From Lancefieldella rimae ATCC 49626 (lineage in GTDB: Bacteria > Actinomycetota > Coriobacteriia > Coriobacteriales > Atopobiaceae): a stretch of 64,000 nt of DNA. The position numbers and the translations under genes were made by a program. The stretch is from contig NZ_ACFE01000002.1 of the NCBI RefSeq assembly GCF_000174015.1, forward strand, positions 1 through 64,000, read 5' to 3'. Within the stretch, counting starts at the first letter, position 1, and every line of letters starts with the position of its first letter. Below the pieces are notes generated by a model, which saw only the letters and a list, made by a program, of their open reading frames with translations, had not been told where the DNA came from and ran no database searches. Of this stretch, positions 18,984 to 28,173 are shown piece after piece.

Positions 18984-19976
18984 ATGAGAAGGAGTTTGTC
19001 TGCTCCCATAGCGCACGACAAAAAAGACCTTAAGGGACGCATTTTTGATATTCAGTCGTTCAGCGTTCATGATGGGCCTGGCTGCCGAACCCTCATCTTT
19101 ATGTCAGGCTGTCCTTTGCGCTGCTCTTGGTGCTGCAACCCGGAAAGTTTTTATAATCGTCAAGGCAAGCTTTATATGAGTTCAAAGTGTATCAATACGG
19201 CAAGCAAACCCTGTACCCGATGTATGAAGGCGTGTCCCCACGGAGCGGTACATGATAATTCACAGGATCCCGATCACCCAATGAAATTTGATTGGGAGCT
19301 TTGCCATACTTGTACAACACTTGAGTGCATCAACGCATGCTTTGACGATGCATTAGTGAGAATCTCAAAGGAATATACCGTCGAAGAAATAATGTACATC
19401 CTTGAGCGGGACCGTCATTATTGGTCAGGAAACGGAGGTGTAACCTTCTCCGGCGGCGATCCCATGTTTCAACCGGAATTCCTTGAAGCGGTCCTCGCGC
19501 GCTGTGATGAACTGTATATCCATAAGGCAATCGAAACAGAGGCTCTTGCCGATACCTCTATATATCTACGCATCATGCGCTATATGGATTTTGCTTTTAA
19601 CGACTTAAAATGCATGGATTCCGAACTCCACCGTACCTATACGGGAGTTGGAAATGAACGTATCCTCAATAATATCCGTGCCTTCGCAAGCTCTGGGAAT
19701 CATACGCGACTCATCCTTCGCGCTCCTGTCATTCCTGGTTTCAATGACTCTGAAGAAAACTTCTCTAGAGTCGCTGACTTTATGAACGAAATCGGCCTTG
19801 ATGAGTTCAATCTCTTACCATTCCACCGTCTCGGTGTATCAAAATGGGAAGAACTCAGCATGGAATACGCATTTAAAAATGAGCAGCCGACTTCTCCTCA
19901 TACGTTAGCTAAGCTTCAGAAGGTTCTTCTCGATAGAAATATCAAATGCTACCTAGGAAGCAATACGCCATTTTAA
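18984..19976 (+). CDS. hpdA: Glycyl-radical enzyme activating protein (radical SAM)
   Basis: This 331-residue radical SAM enzyme would install the glycyl radical on HpdB. The cluster motif is C43-x3-C47-x2-C50 (SGCPLRCSWC). Between it and the core fold is a ferredoxin-like insert with two Cys sets (CINTASKPCTRCMKACPHGA and CHTCTTLECINACF), the hallmark of activases for decarboxylase, dehydratase and CutC-type enzymes. GGVTFSGGDPM is the glycine-rich SAM motif. The start is ATG at 18984, with GGGGAGGG just upstream; a longer frame starts without a site. In clostridia the activase follows hpdBC, while here it is divergent. Confidence 0.92.
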   Translation: MRRSLSAPIAHDKKDLKGRIFDIQSFSVHDGPGCRTLIFMSGCPLRCSWCCNPESFYNRQGKLYMSSKCINTASKPCTRCMKACPHGAVHDNSQDPDHPMKFDWELCHTCTTLECINACFDDALVRISKEYTVEEIMYILERDRHYWSGNGGVTFSGGDPMFQPEFLEAVLARCDELYIHKAIETEALADTSIYLRIMRYMDFAFNDLKCMDSELHRTYTGVGNERILNNIRAFASSGNHTRLILRAPVIPGFNDSEENFSRVADFMNEIGLDEFNLLPFHRLGVSKWEELSMEYAFKNEQPTSPHTLAKLQKVLLDRNIKCYLGSNTPF

Positions 19977-19981
19977 TGTTG

Positions 19982-20896
19982 TCATACACCTTGGTTAAAA
20001 ACGCGATTCATAAAGGAATCTGCAGTAATAACGCGATTGAGCACATCCACCTCGTCAGAGTTTATTGTCTCAATCTCATACAAAGCTGAGATAGCTTCCA
20101 TAGGCGTTTGGCCGGAAAGCAAATATGAACAAAGCAGCAACATAAGCGCTGTAATGCCATCAGTGGTATGAGTACTCTTGGCATCCAGATGAAAATTTCC
20201 GTGACCGTATTCAAAAAGCTTTTTGAACTCAATCCAAATGCTGGTTCCAGCCCACGTCTCATTAAGATGTTCAAGCACCTCTGCAATAGAACCGTATGTT
20301 GCAATTAGGTCAAGGGTGTAGTTGATCATTTCATGTACAATAGCTCGCTGCTCCTCCACAATTCCGCTTTCCTTGGAAAGGATTCCAGCCCATCGGAGGA
20401 TATCAGACTTTCGTAAACTTCCTGTATCGGTAGTAATAAAGTCATCTATCTCTCTCGACGCACAATACTCTTTATCGGCAATTCTCAAAAAGTCCTCGGC
20501 AGGAACACTCCTTTTATACCGTCGGCGCCCATTGACCAGCAACGAAAGAACATAGTGAAGGCGATCAAACTTTACAGGTTCAAAGGTAAAAATATTGGCA
20601 CCCGCTCTAAAAGCTGCCAAGCGCAGTTCTGCAGAATCTCTCAAGGCATGAATCACAATGGGATATGCAAGAAAATCATACTTGAGGCGAACCAAGCGGC
20701 AAGCTTCAAAACCATTCATATCCTGAAGCTCCAATGAAAAGACAAGTACATCAACCGTGTTCTTCTCTATGATTCTCAGCGCTTCCTCTCCGCGATAGCA
20801 AAGAACAACATCATAGCCATAATGTGAGAGCTCTTGTCTAAAGCTGTTTCTCGCATCAGGATCAACACATACGAATAAAATACGCGGGGTACGCAC
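19982..20896 (-). CDS. Pseudo-receiver response-regulator-like protein
   Basis: Residues 5-120 follow the receiver fold (ILFVCVDPDARNSFRQEL, LQDMNGFEACRLVR), but the phosphoacceptor Asp is Ser54 (LVFSLELQDMNG), and the conserved Lys before the Pro near the end is Glu (FTFEPV). Phosphorylation is therefore unlikely. The C-terminal 180 residues are helical, unrecognised and not a classical DNA-binding domain. The GTG start directly follows the TAA of the PocR-LuxR gene (TAA-GTG), with GAGGTGAT as ribosome site, so the two are translationally coupled and probably act together on the decarboxylase island. It converges with hpdA, 5 bp away. Confidence 0.75.
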   Translation of the reverse strand: MRTPRILFVCVDPDARNSFRQELSHYGYDVVLCYRGEEALRIIEKNTVDVLVFSLELQDMNGFEACRLVRLKYDFLAYPIVIHALRDSAELRLAAFRAGANIFTFEPVKFDRLHYVLSLLVNGRRRYKRSVPAEDFLRIADKEYCASREIDDFITTDTGSLRKSDILRWAGILSKESGIVEEQRAIVHEMINYTLDLIATYGSIAEVLEHLNETWAGTSIWIEFKKLFEYGHGNFHLDAKSTHTTDGITALMLLLCSYLLSGQTPMEAISALYEIETINSDEVDVLNRVITADSFMNRVFNQGV

Positions 20897-21703
20897 TTAC
20901 ATCACCTCTAGTTCTGAATGCCCGTCGGTATCCATTGCGGAAGAATACTCACAGATAAGCTGTACACGATTGCGAACGCCAAGTTTTGAAAAAATATTGC
21001 TTAAATGCGTTTTGATAGTTTTCTCGCTTACATACAGCTTACTTGCAATCTGGGCGTTTGACATACCACAACAAACCAACGAGGCGACTTCGTTCTCACG
21101 ACGAGTTAGTTGACTTGAAATGGTTTGATCAGACGCAGGTTCAACCGCAGAAAGTCTAGGTGTACTATCAAGATGGATATCAAGCAAATGGCAGATAATC
21201 ACAAGCATAGAAAGGGCATCAGTGAATGCCTTGTGGGTAAGAATGGGCAAGTCGAACTTAGCGTGAAGTTGCTTGGCATGAGGCGAATCCGCATACGTAA
21301 ATCCGGGACAATGCCAGAATCCCATGAGATTCCCATTAAAATACACGGGAGCTACAAAACTTGAAATACCAAAATCGCAGCACTTCACTAATGGTTCAAA
21401 GCTATGAGTCTCATCATAGTGAGCCACGACATTTTCCATATTGATTCGGTTAACCCCACTGCAATCATGATTAACACTTGTCTTGACAAAATCACAAAAG
21501 AATAGCTTTTTTGAAGGAATAAGCAAGGGATTGCCTCTGCGATCAATAAGATGGATGGGGATGCATGTATCCCTTGCAAAACAATCCTGATAGTCTTGGA
21601 GAGCCCCTCTACCAACCATCTGGACCCATTCTGATGGTTGTATGTTATGCAACACATTAGAAATCACTACACCCGCCCCCAATCTTATTCCGTCTGTATT
21701 CAA
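20897..21703 (-). CDS. PocR-domain LuxR-family transcriptional regulator
   Basis: This 268-residue protein has an N-terminal PocR-type ligand domain (about residues 32-165: ALQDYQDCFARDTCIPIHLIDRRGNPL, with Cys residues in FFCDF, HDCSG and KCCDFG). A C-terminal LuxR helix-turn-helix follows (about 200-260: LTRRENEVASLVCCGMSNAQIASKL and VSEKTIKTHLSNIFSKLGV). PocR domains bind small hydrocarbon-like ligands. The start is uncertain: the longest frame begins with TTG without a ribosome site, and a GTG at about 21667, downstream of a G-rich stretch, is an alternative. Its position beside hpdA suggests control of the aryl-acetate genes. Confidence 0.85.
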   Translation of the reverse strand: MNTDGIRLGAGVVISNVLHNIQPSEWVQMVGRGALQDYQDCFARDTCIPIHLIDRRGNPLLIPSKKLFFCDFVKTSVNHDCSGVNRINMENVVAHYDETHSFEPLVKCCDFGISSFVAPVYFNGNLMGFWHCPGFTYADSPHAKQLHAKFDLPILTHKAFTDALSMLVIICHLLDIHLDSTPRLSAVEPASDQTISSQLTRRENEVASLVCCGMSNAQIASKLYVSEKTIKTHLSNIFSKLGVRNRVQLICEYSSAMDTDGHSELEVM

Positions 21704-21787
21704 CTACATATATGTATCAAAAGTTTTGCACTATTTGTATATTTTCCTATAGATTTCTAATTGTTAATCACATAAAAAAGTACCCAA

Positions 21788-21834
21788 TCGGTGATTTGTT
21801 CATTGATTTTTTACACCGACCTACAAATCACCGA
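21788..21834. repeat. 12-bp inverted repeat upstream of the PocR-LuxR gene
   Basis: TCGGTGATTTGT (21788-21799) and ACAAATCACCGA (21823-21834) are perfect arms around a 23-nt loop. On the minus strand a T6 tract (CTTTTTT) follows after 7 nt, so it may end upp transcription; it could also be an operator of the regulator gene. Confidence 0.5.
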
Positions 21835-21848
21835 AATACAAGCAAATA

Positions 21849-21877
21849 TGCCGTGAGATATTTTATACCTCACGGCA
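21849..21877. terminator. Stem-loop after upp
   Basis: TGCCGTGAG (21849-21857) and CTCACGGCA (21869-21877) form a perfect 9-bp stem with an 11-nt loop, 60 bp after the upp stop. The U-run on the minus side is poor (ATATTTGCTTG), so termination may need the second stem-loop further downstream. Confidence 0.5.
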
Positions 21878-21937
21878 GCCTTTTCCGTTTACCGATTGCT
21901 AAAATTTTAGTCCTTATCGTTGTTGCTCTACAAGCTT

Positions 21938-22582
21938 CTACTTTGTACCGTAAATTCTATCCCCCGCATCACCAAGACCCGGAAGAATATAGGCGCTTTC
22001 ATTAAGTTGGCGATCCACCGTACAGGTATACAGACGTACCTCAGGGTCAAAATCGAGAACAGCCTTAACGCCCTCGGGGCACGACACGATGGTAAGGCAC
22101 CGAATGTCCTTCACGCCCGCCTCACGCAAAAATTGAATGGCGGCAGTCAACGATCCGCCCGTTGCCAGCATAGGATCTACAACGAGGCAGGTACGATTCT
22201 CAACATCGGGCGGAAACTTGCAGTAATACTGATGAGGCTCATGTGTTTCCGGATCGCGATACATTCCCACGTGTCCCACGCGAGCTGAAGGCACCAACTC
22301 AAGCACACCATCAACCATACCCAAACCGGCACGCAAGATTGGAATGATGGCGACCTTTTTACCCGCAATGCGCTTTGCGGTCATTTTCTCTAGCGGCGTT
22401 TCTACTTCAACGTCTTCCAGAGGGAAATCGCGCATTGCCTCATAGGACTCAAGAATTGCCAGCTCATTGACAAGCTCTCGAAACTGCTTGGTGGTTGTCA
22501 GTTTATCGCGCAGTATGTGAAGTTTATGCTGCACCAGCGGATGATCCATTACATACAGGCGTGACTCATCGTAATCTGCCAT
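21938..22582 (-). CDS. upp: Uracil phosphoribosyltransferase
   Basis: Upp salvages uracil with PRPP to form UMP. The 214-residue protein carries the PRPP loop VVDPMLATGGSLTAA and the C-terminal uracil-binding region YILPGLGDAGDRIYGT. It is placed from MADYDES, which has GAGAGG about 7 nt upstream. It is the last gene of the conserved prfA-prmC-tsaC-rpiB-upp run. Confidence 0.97.
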   Translation of the reverse strand: MADYDESRLYVMDHPLVQHKLHILRDKLTTTKQFRELVNELAILESYEAMRDFPLEDVEVETPLEKMTAKRIAGKKVAIIPILRAGLGMVDGVLELVPSARVGHVGMYRDPETHEPHQYYCKFPPDVENRTCLVVDPMLATGGSLTAAIQFLREAGVKDIRCLTIVSCPEGVKAVLDFDPEVRLYTCTVDRQLNESAYILPGLGDAGDRIYGTK

Positions 22583-22684
22583 TTGTGTTCCTCTCAACGT
22601 TTCGTATCTAGTCCGTAAAATTCAAAAATCCCATAAAGAACTCGTTTGCTACGGTAGTCCATATGGCTCACTTTATATGAGCCC

Positions 22685-23140
22685 TTATACTCCTTCAAAA
22701 GCCGGATTGTCTTCTCTCATGATTTTGACGACACGACCCGCATGGCGGCCGCCACCGAACTCCTGTGTCAAAAAGACTTTTACGATTTCTTTATTTACTT
22801 CCACATCAACAAATCGTCCCGACAATCCAATGACATTTGCATTATTGTGTTCGCGAGCAAGCTGGGCAAATTGAGGCGTCTGAACGGGTGTTGCGCGAAT
22901 ACCGGCAACCTTATCCGCCGTCATGGCAATGCCAAGACCGGTTCCACAAATCAATACGCCACGATCTGCTCCGCCTGCAGCTACATATCGAGCCACTTTG
23001 TCAGCATAATCGGGATAATCAACCCTGTCGTCATTTTCGGGACCAAAATCAATTACTTCGTGGCCAAGCGACTCAATATACTCGGCAATGGGAGCTTTCT
23101 GGATAAATCCCGCATGATCAGATGCAATAGCTACACGCAT
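22685..23140 (-). CDS. rpiB: Ribose-5-phosphate isomerase B
   Basis: RpiB interconverts ribose 5-phosphate and ribulose 5-phosphate. The start MRVAIASDHAGF is typical of the LacAB/RpiB family, followed by the catalytic Cys segment GVLICGTGLGIAMTADKV. The length of 151 residues is normal. The start is set by AAGGAGG 4 nt upstream; the longer frame lacks a site. It lies between tsaC and upp, supplying pentose phosphates next to a PRPP-using enzyme. Confidence 0.95.
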   Translation of the reverse strand: MRVAIASDHAGFIQKAPIAEYIESLGHEVIDFGPENDDRVDYPDYADKVARYVAAGGADRGVLICGTGLGIAMTADKVAGIRATPVQTPQFAQLAREHNNANVIGLSGRFVDVEVNKEIVKVFLTQEFGGGRHAGRVVKIMREDNPAFEGV

Positions 23141-23203
23141 ACAGCCTCCTTCGTATCTCCTATAAAGAGTACCGCAACACGAGCGCCTTGCCACCCATAT
23201 TGT

Positions 23204-23857
23204 TTATTCTCTTGCTTCAAATCCCGCCGTGGCGAGAAGTGCCTCTGTCGGAATGGCCCCCTCGCGCAAAATGCACGGAGTCTTGGATGTACAGTCGACA
23301 ATGGTCGATGCAACCGCAAGAGGAGCCGGACCTCCGTCAAGTATCAAATCCGAGCAGTCTATGAGCTCCTGCTCCACGTCTTTCTCACTTACCGCCGATG
23401 GATTTCCATGGATGTTGGCACTCGTCGTTGCCAGCGGAACACCAAGCCCGTTGATAATCTCACAAACCAACTTTGACGCCGGCATACGCAAAGCAATCGT
23501 ATGATTTTGAGGCAGGACGTACTCGTCCGGAACAGTATCCGCGGCTTTTACCACGAGCGTTAGAGCCCCCGGCCAATATGCTTTTACCAGTCGATATGCC
23601 CATGCGGGAGCATCTTTGGCATATCGGTCAAAGTCGGATTTCTTGCCAACCAGCCATGGGAGCGTTTGAGTGCGATCTCGGTGCTTTATGGTAAAAATGC
23701 GCTCATGACCGGGATTGTTGGAAAAAGCCGCCGCTCCAATGCCATAGACGGAATCGGTGGGTACGATAAGTACCCCACCTGCACGCGCCACTTCAACTGC
23801 CTGTGCAATAACTGCGGACGCAGGATGATTTTGATTGACGCTCACACAGATACCCAT
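23204..23857 (-). CDS. tsaC: Threonylcarbamoyl-AMP synthase (YrdC/Sua5 family)
   Basis: It makes threonylcarbamoyl-AMP for the t6A37 modification of ANN-decoding tRNAs. The YrdC domain spans nearly the whole 217 residues: VLIVPTDSVYGIGAAAF, KHRDRTQTLPWLVGK and the conserved SANIHGNPSAVS. It lacks the C-terminal Sua5 extension domain. It begins 2 bp after prmC ends, the usual gene order in Gram-positive bacteria. Confidence 0.93.
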   Translation of the reverse strand: MGICVSVNQNHPASAVIAQAVEVARAGGVLIVPTDSVYGIGAAAFSNNPGHERIFTIKHRDRTQTLPWLVGKKSDFDRYAKDAPAWAYRLVKAYWPGALTLVVKAADTVPDEYVLPQNHTIALRMPASKLVCEIINGLGVPLATTSANIHGNPSAVSEKDVEQELIDCSDLILDGGPAPLAVASTIVDCTSKTPCILREGAIPTEALLATAGFEARE

Positions 23858-23859
23858 AG

Positions 23860-24774
23860 CTATTCCGCCTCTTTACGATACGCCACGAGAATTCGCGGTC
23901 GATGTGTAAGGTCTTCTTTGATTGAAATATCTCGCCACACTCCCGCTTGGCGCGCAAGCTCAGCGGCTCTATCAAGATGACCCTCGTAGAGCTCAATGCA
24001 AAGCATGCCGCCCGGAGCAAGCATGTGTGGAGCCTCTTGTAAAAGACGTCGATACACGTCGAGCCCATCATTGCCGCCATCGAGCGCAAGTTTTGGCTCA
24101 AACTCTTTAACTTCCGCAGGCACCGATTTCTTCAGTATCTCTGTGGGAATATAGGGCGGGTTAGAAACCAATACACAAAATCTTTCCACGTCCTCTTTTG
24201 GCACGCCGGACACAAGGTCGCATTCGATAAGATGCACGCGATCGGAAAGACCAAGCGCATCGCAATTACGCTGAGCCAGCGAGATTGCTTCCGGTGAAAC
24301 ATCGGTTGCCACCACGTCTGTATCTGGGCGCTCTGAGGCAATGGACAGCGCAATGCATCCGGTTCCAACGCCCACTTCAAGTACCCGAAGGGGCTCCGGC
24401 GTTCCGTCCTTCTCGCCGGCGGCGCATTTTTGGTCAATGCCTTCCAAAGCGATATCCACAAGCACTTCAGTTTCAGGACGTGGTATTAACACGCCCGGTT
24501 CACATTTGAGAACAATGTGCCTAAAGGGCATCTCACCGGTAACGTATTGAAGGGGCCGTCCGGACGCGCGCTGTTCAACCGCTTGATGCATTCGGTTCAG
24601 CTCATCCTGCATAAGCGGCTTGTCGAAATTAGTGTACAGTTCCACGCGTGAGAGACCGGTTGTGGCCGAGAGCAGCCACTCTGCCGAGAGGCGTGGGTGC
24701 TCGTCACCTTTGCGCTCCAGATATCCTGACGTCCAGTCAAGAATACGTTTAATCGTCCAGCTCTGATCTTGCAT
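23860..24774 (-). CDS. prmC: Peptide chain release factor N5-glutamine methyltransferase
   Basis: PrmC methylates the Gln of the GGQ motif in release factors. The SAM-binding stretch VLEVGVGTGCIALSIA and the catalytic NPPYIP motif (LVSNPPYIPTEI) are present. The start at MQDQSWTIKR, 16 bp after prfA, gives 304 residues, the usual size; a longer frame would overlap prfA. The ribosome site is weak, so it may depend on coupling to prfA, whose product is its substrate. Confidence 0.94.
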   Translation of the reverse strand: MQDQSWTIKRILDWTSGYLERKGDEHPRLSAEWLLSATTGLSRVELYTNFDKPLMQDELNRMHQAVEQRASGRPLQYVTGEMPFRHIVLKCEPGVLIPRPETEVLVDIALEGIDQKCAAGEKDGTPEPLRVLEVGVGTGCIALSIASERPDTDVVATDVSPEAISLAQRNCDALGLSDRVHLIECDLVSGVPKEDVERFCVLVSNPPYIPTEILKKSVPAEVKEFEPKLALDGGNDGLDVYRRLLQEAPHMLAPGGMLCIELYEGHLDRAAELARQAGVWRDISIKEDLTHRPRILVAYRKEAE

Positions 24775-24790
24775 ACCGATACTTGGAAAA

Positions 24791-25858
24791 TCAGACGGCT
24801 TGCGCGAGCTTCTCGGCACGTTCTGCAGCAGCCAGCGACTCAATGACGGAAGGTAAGGTATCGCCTAAAAGCACTCCATTATACGTGCCATTGAAGCCAA
24901 TGCGGTGATCCGTAACTCGATCCTGTGGCTGGTTGTACGTGCGAATCTTCTCGGAACGTGCGCCGTGCCCGATTTGCGAGAGACGATCAGCTCCTTGCTC
25001 TGCCTGCTGACGCTCAAGCTCCTGCTCATACAAGCGGGCACGAAGCATCTGCATACAGACCTCGCGGTTTTGTATCTGTGAGCGCTGATCTTGTGACTGC
25101 ACTACGGTGTTTGTAGGCAAGTGTGTAATACGGACAGCCGAGTATGTGGTGTTCACACCCTGACCTCCTGGTCCGGAAGCACAATAGGTATCAATGCGCA
25201 GGTCTTCCTGGTTAATTTGGATGTCTATGTCATCGGCTTCAGGAAGCACCGCAACCGTAGCGGTGGAGGTTTGAATACGGCCCTGTGATTCTGTCTTTGG
25301 TACGCGCTGTACACGGTGAACCCCGGACTCAAACTTCATAACCGAATAGACCTTCTCGCCCGTAACCTTGAACTCAATCGTTTTGAATCCTCCAGCTTCA
25401 GACGGAGAGCTCGAAAGCACCTGAACCTTCCAACCGCGTGATTCGGCAAAACGCTCATACATCTTAAAGAGGTCGCCCGCAAAAATTGCCGCCTCATCAC
25501 CGCCTACACCGGCGCGTATTTCAACGATGGTATCTTTTTCATCATTGGGGTCCCCTGGAATGAGCTTGATTTTAATCTCATCTTCAAGCTCGGGAAGCTT
25601 AGCTTCATTCTCGGAAATATCGGCCTGAAGCATCTCTTTCTCTTCCGCATCACTTGAGCCACTTAACAGCTCCTTTGCGGCTTCAATATCATCAAGGGCA
25701 TCAATGTAGCTTCGAGAAAGCTCCACGAGTTCAGCCTGGTCCGCATGCTCTTTTGCAATGCGCGCATACTCCTTTGGATCGGAGACAACCGCAGGATCTG
25801 CGAGCTTCTTCTCAAGATCCGCATAGGCCGAAAGGATCTTCTCTAACTTGTCGCGCAT
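24791..25858 (-). CDS. prfA: Peptide chain release factor 1
   Basis: RF1 ends translation at UAA and UAG. The catalytic GGQ motif is in [13 protein letters not shown], and the N-terminal coiled-coil domain and C-terminal DHRIGFN segment are as expected. The length is 355 residues. ATG at 25858 follows AGGGAG; a frame 7 codons longer has no better site. It is the first gene of the prfA-prmC-tsaC-rpiB-upp run. Confidence 0.97.
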   Translation of the reverse strand: MRDKLEKILSAYADLEKKLADPAVVSDPKEYARIAKEHADQAELVELSRSYIDALDDIEAAKELLSGSSDAEEKEMLQADISENEAKLPELEDEIKIKLIPGDPNDEKDTIVEIRAGVGGDEAAIFAGDLFKMYERFAESRGWKVQVLSSSPSEAGGFKTIEFKVTGEKVYSVMKFESGVHRVQRVPKTESQGRIQTSTATVAVLPEADDIDIQINQEDLRIDTYCASGPGGQGVNTTYSAVRITHLPTNTVVQSQDQRSQIQNREVCMQMLRARLYEQELERQQAEQGADRLSQIGHGARSEKIRTYNQPQDRVTDHRIGFNGTYNGVLLGDTLPSVIESLAAAERAEKLAQAV

Positions 25859-25982
25859 ATCATACTCCCTACCATTCAAATTTCATCCCTGTGAGTTTAC
25901 CACCTACAAGCTTGTTCTATTCGCCGCAGCGATTTTCACACGAATGTGGGAAACTTTCTATAGGACGTTTGGATGGTGAGAT

Positions 25983-27440
25983 ATGAGCAAGACGTTTGAC
26001 AAAATTGAACAAGACTTCTCTGACGCAGGCGATGACTACGTCTTAGACACTGCTGAGTCTGAGGACTCTATCTTGGATGATGTCTCTGATGACGACTCTC
26101 CAACCGGCGAGCTTTTCTCACGTGGCGAGAAGAACTCTGACGCTTTTTCGTCTTTTTCTTCTCAAACCACCACGGTATCCGATGCTCATGGTGATGCCAC
26201 GAGCTTGAAAGACGTTGCCTATAGCATCTCTTCCTACGCCCACCATCGCCGGCGCAGACTCGCAACATTTACCCATCGTCACCGTATCGCCGTAGGAATT
26301 CTTAGTATCTTGTTTCTTGCGGCACTGTCCGCTCTTGTTGTTGCGTTTGTCCGCACCAACGACATTCCAAGTATTGACGCGGTTACCAATGACGCACGTA
26401 CCCACGTCTCAACACCCACCTGGACTCCCGGCGCATACGATGCTGATGAGAATCTCATGCTTACCGGCATTGAAGTTGGCACTCGAAATCGAACCATGAC
26501 TGCCATTTCCAGCGAAGACGCTCAATTTGGCGCAACGGGATATGCAAGTGCACAAGTTACTACACGTTACTCGGGTGCAGCGGTTGTAGCCGTTAAGACT
26601 TCCACCTTGGGATACGCCAACCTCTCAAATTCATGGAAGCCCATCGGTCAGGAAAAAGACACTTCTGTTAGTTTTGAAGCCACCTCGGGTGTTGCAACAC
26701 AGAAGGTCCTCGATGCTCATGAAGACCTTCTCAAAACACTTGATGAGGCGCATTTCTCCAAGGGCGCGTCAGCGTCATATTTTGATACTTACGGACATGG
26801 CTCTTTTGACATCGTTGATGCAAGCTTTGATCGTGAAAAACAAACCTGTTCTGTCGTTATGAGGTGCACGCGCTCCGACAAGCTTTCAAAGATTTCCGTT
26901 GACCTGCGCATTGATTTTGCATTTGACGGCGGAAACGGAACCTGGGCACTTGCAAACGTTGGAATTGCCAAAAATCCCACGCGAGACTACAGCGGTCTTA
27001 TCGGCACCTGGACCGGAACATTTGAAAAGACCGAATCAAGCAACTCCGGCGGCCGGTGTTACGCCGGACGCTATACACCTTTCTCGCTTACCATCTCATC
27101 TGCAGAATTTACCTCTGACTCCACAGTAAACATCACCGGAACGGTATCGGGGCTCGTCCACGATCACGGACCCGTTAGTGGCGACTATCGAGCTGTTGAA
27201 GGAGACACGCCTTTTACCGGACTTACGTTTTCTGCCTCTACCGATATTGACAAGAAAAATGAACTTACCCCCGGTGGAACCATTGCGTTTTTGGGCGCAT
27301 ATCCAAACGGAACCAAAAACCCTTGGATCACCTTACGCTTTGACGACACGGACGGAACGGGAATCGCTACGGTTACTTCATATCACACCGAAAAAGATAC
27401 AACGACAACTTTCACGGATACCTATCGACTCTCCAAATAG
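25983..27440 (+). CDS. Membrane-anchored protein of unknown function
   Basis: This 485-residue protein has a highly acidic cytoplasmic N-terminus (about 1-90), a basic stretch HHRRRRLATFTHRHR, one membrane helix (about 104-126) and a Ser/Thr/Gly-rich extracellular region. That topology is type II-like, with the bulk outside. The C-terminal 160 residues (from GLIGTWTGTFEKTES) look like a beta-rich lipocalin-like or adhesin-type domain. I recognise no catalytic motif. The ribosome site is GGATGGTGAG, just before ATG. It is a lone plus-strand gene facing the DedA gene with a 19-bp gap. Confidence 0.75.
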   Translation: MSKTFDKIEQDFSDAGDDYVLDTAESEDSILDDVSDDDSPTGELFSRGEKNSDAFSSFSSQTTTVSDAHGDATSLKDVAYSISSYAHHRRRRLATFTHRHRIAVGILSILFLAALSALVVAFVRTNDIPSIDAVTNDARTHVSTPTWTPGAYDADENLMLTGIEVGTRNRTMTAISSEDAQFGATGYASAQVTTRYSGAAVVAVKTSTLGYANLSNSWKPIGQEKDTSVSFEATSGVATQKVLDAHEDLLKTLDEAHFSKGASASYFDTYGHGSFDIVDASFDREKQTCSVVMRCTRSDKLSKISVDLRIDFAFDGGNGTWALANVGIAKNPTRDYSGLIGTWTGTFEKTESSNSGGRCYAGRYTPFSLTISSAEFTSDSTVNITGTVSGLVHDHGPVSGDYRAVEGDTPFTGLTFSASTDIDKKNELTPGGTIAFLGAYPNGTKNPWITLRFDDTDGTGIATVTSYHTEKDTTTTFTDTYRLSK

Positions 27441-27459
27441 ATTCTCTGTGCAGCCATTT

Positions 27460-28104
27460 TTAGTTTCTCTTATTGAAGTGACCTCGGACAAGACTCACAA
27501 CGGTAGGGATAACGGAAACCAGCACAATGCCAACAATGAGCAGCTCAAAGTGCTCTTGAACCACGGGTATTCCACCAAAGAAATATCCAAGCAGGATAAA
27601 CAACGTTGACCACGTAATGCCACCAAGAACATTAAATATGACGAAGTTGCGCCAATGCATACCGCCCATACCGGCAATAAACGGCACAAATGTGCGAATA
27701 AAAGGGAAAAACCGCCCGAGGAAAATGGCTAAGTGCCCCCACTTATCGAGAAAGGCTTCGCTTTTTTCCATACGCTCCGGCGTCATAACCTTCACGCGAC
27801 CTGACACCACAATACGACGCCCAAAGAAATGTCCGATCATAAAGTTGCACTGGTCGCCCAAAATAGCGGCAATCCATGCAATACCAATTAAGATAAAAAT
27901 AGAAAACCCACCATTGTGGGCAAAGAAGCCGGATGCAAACAAAAGTGAATCACCCGGCAAAAACGGGAAGAAGACAACACCCGTCTCAATAAAGATAATC
28001 AAAAATACAAATCCATATGCGGCAAACGGTCCTGCAGCAATGGCTGCGGCAATAGCGGAGCGCGGATCACGCAGCAGCGAGACAATCGCGTCAATAAATC
28101 CCAT
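27460..28104 (-). CDS. DedA family membrane protein
   Basis: DedA/SNARE-associated proteins are polytopic membrane proteins linked to lipid-carrier recycling and membrane homeostasis. Signature segments are FIETGVVFFPFLPGDSLLFASGF, LGDQCNFMIGHFFGR and the Arg-bearing FLGRFFPFIRTFVPFIAGMGGM. The start is uncertain: MGFIDAIV at 28104 gives 214 residues, the usual size, and an in-frame GTG further upstream is possible. The small SRP RNA gene lies directly upstream on the same strand, and its terminator overlaps the possible upstream start region. Confidence 0.9.
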   Translation of the reverse strand: MGFIDAIVSLLRDPRSAIAAAIAAGPFAAYGFVFLIIFIETGVVFFPFLPGDSLLFASGFFAHNGGFSIFILIGIAWIAAILGDQCNFMIGHFFGRRIVVSGRVKVMTPERMEKSEAFLDKWGHLAIFLGRFFPFIRTFVPFIAGMGGMHWRNFVIFNVLGGITWSTLFILLGYFFGGIPVVQEHFELLIVGIVLVSVIPTVVSLVRGHFNKRN

Positions 28105-28173
28105 TTCACCCAATCTCGATATGGTCGCATCGTTGTATATGACGAGAAGACCTGGTAGTCCATTCACGCTTTC

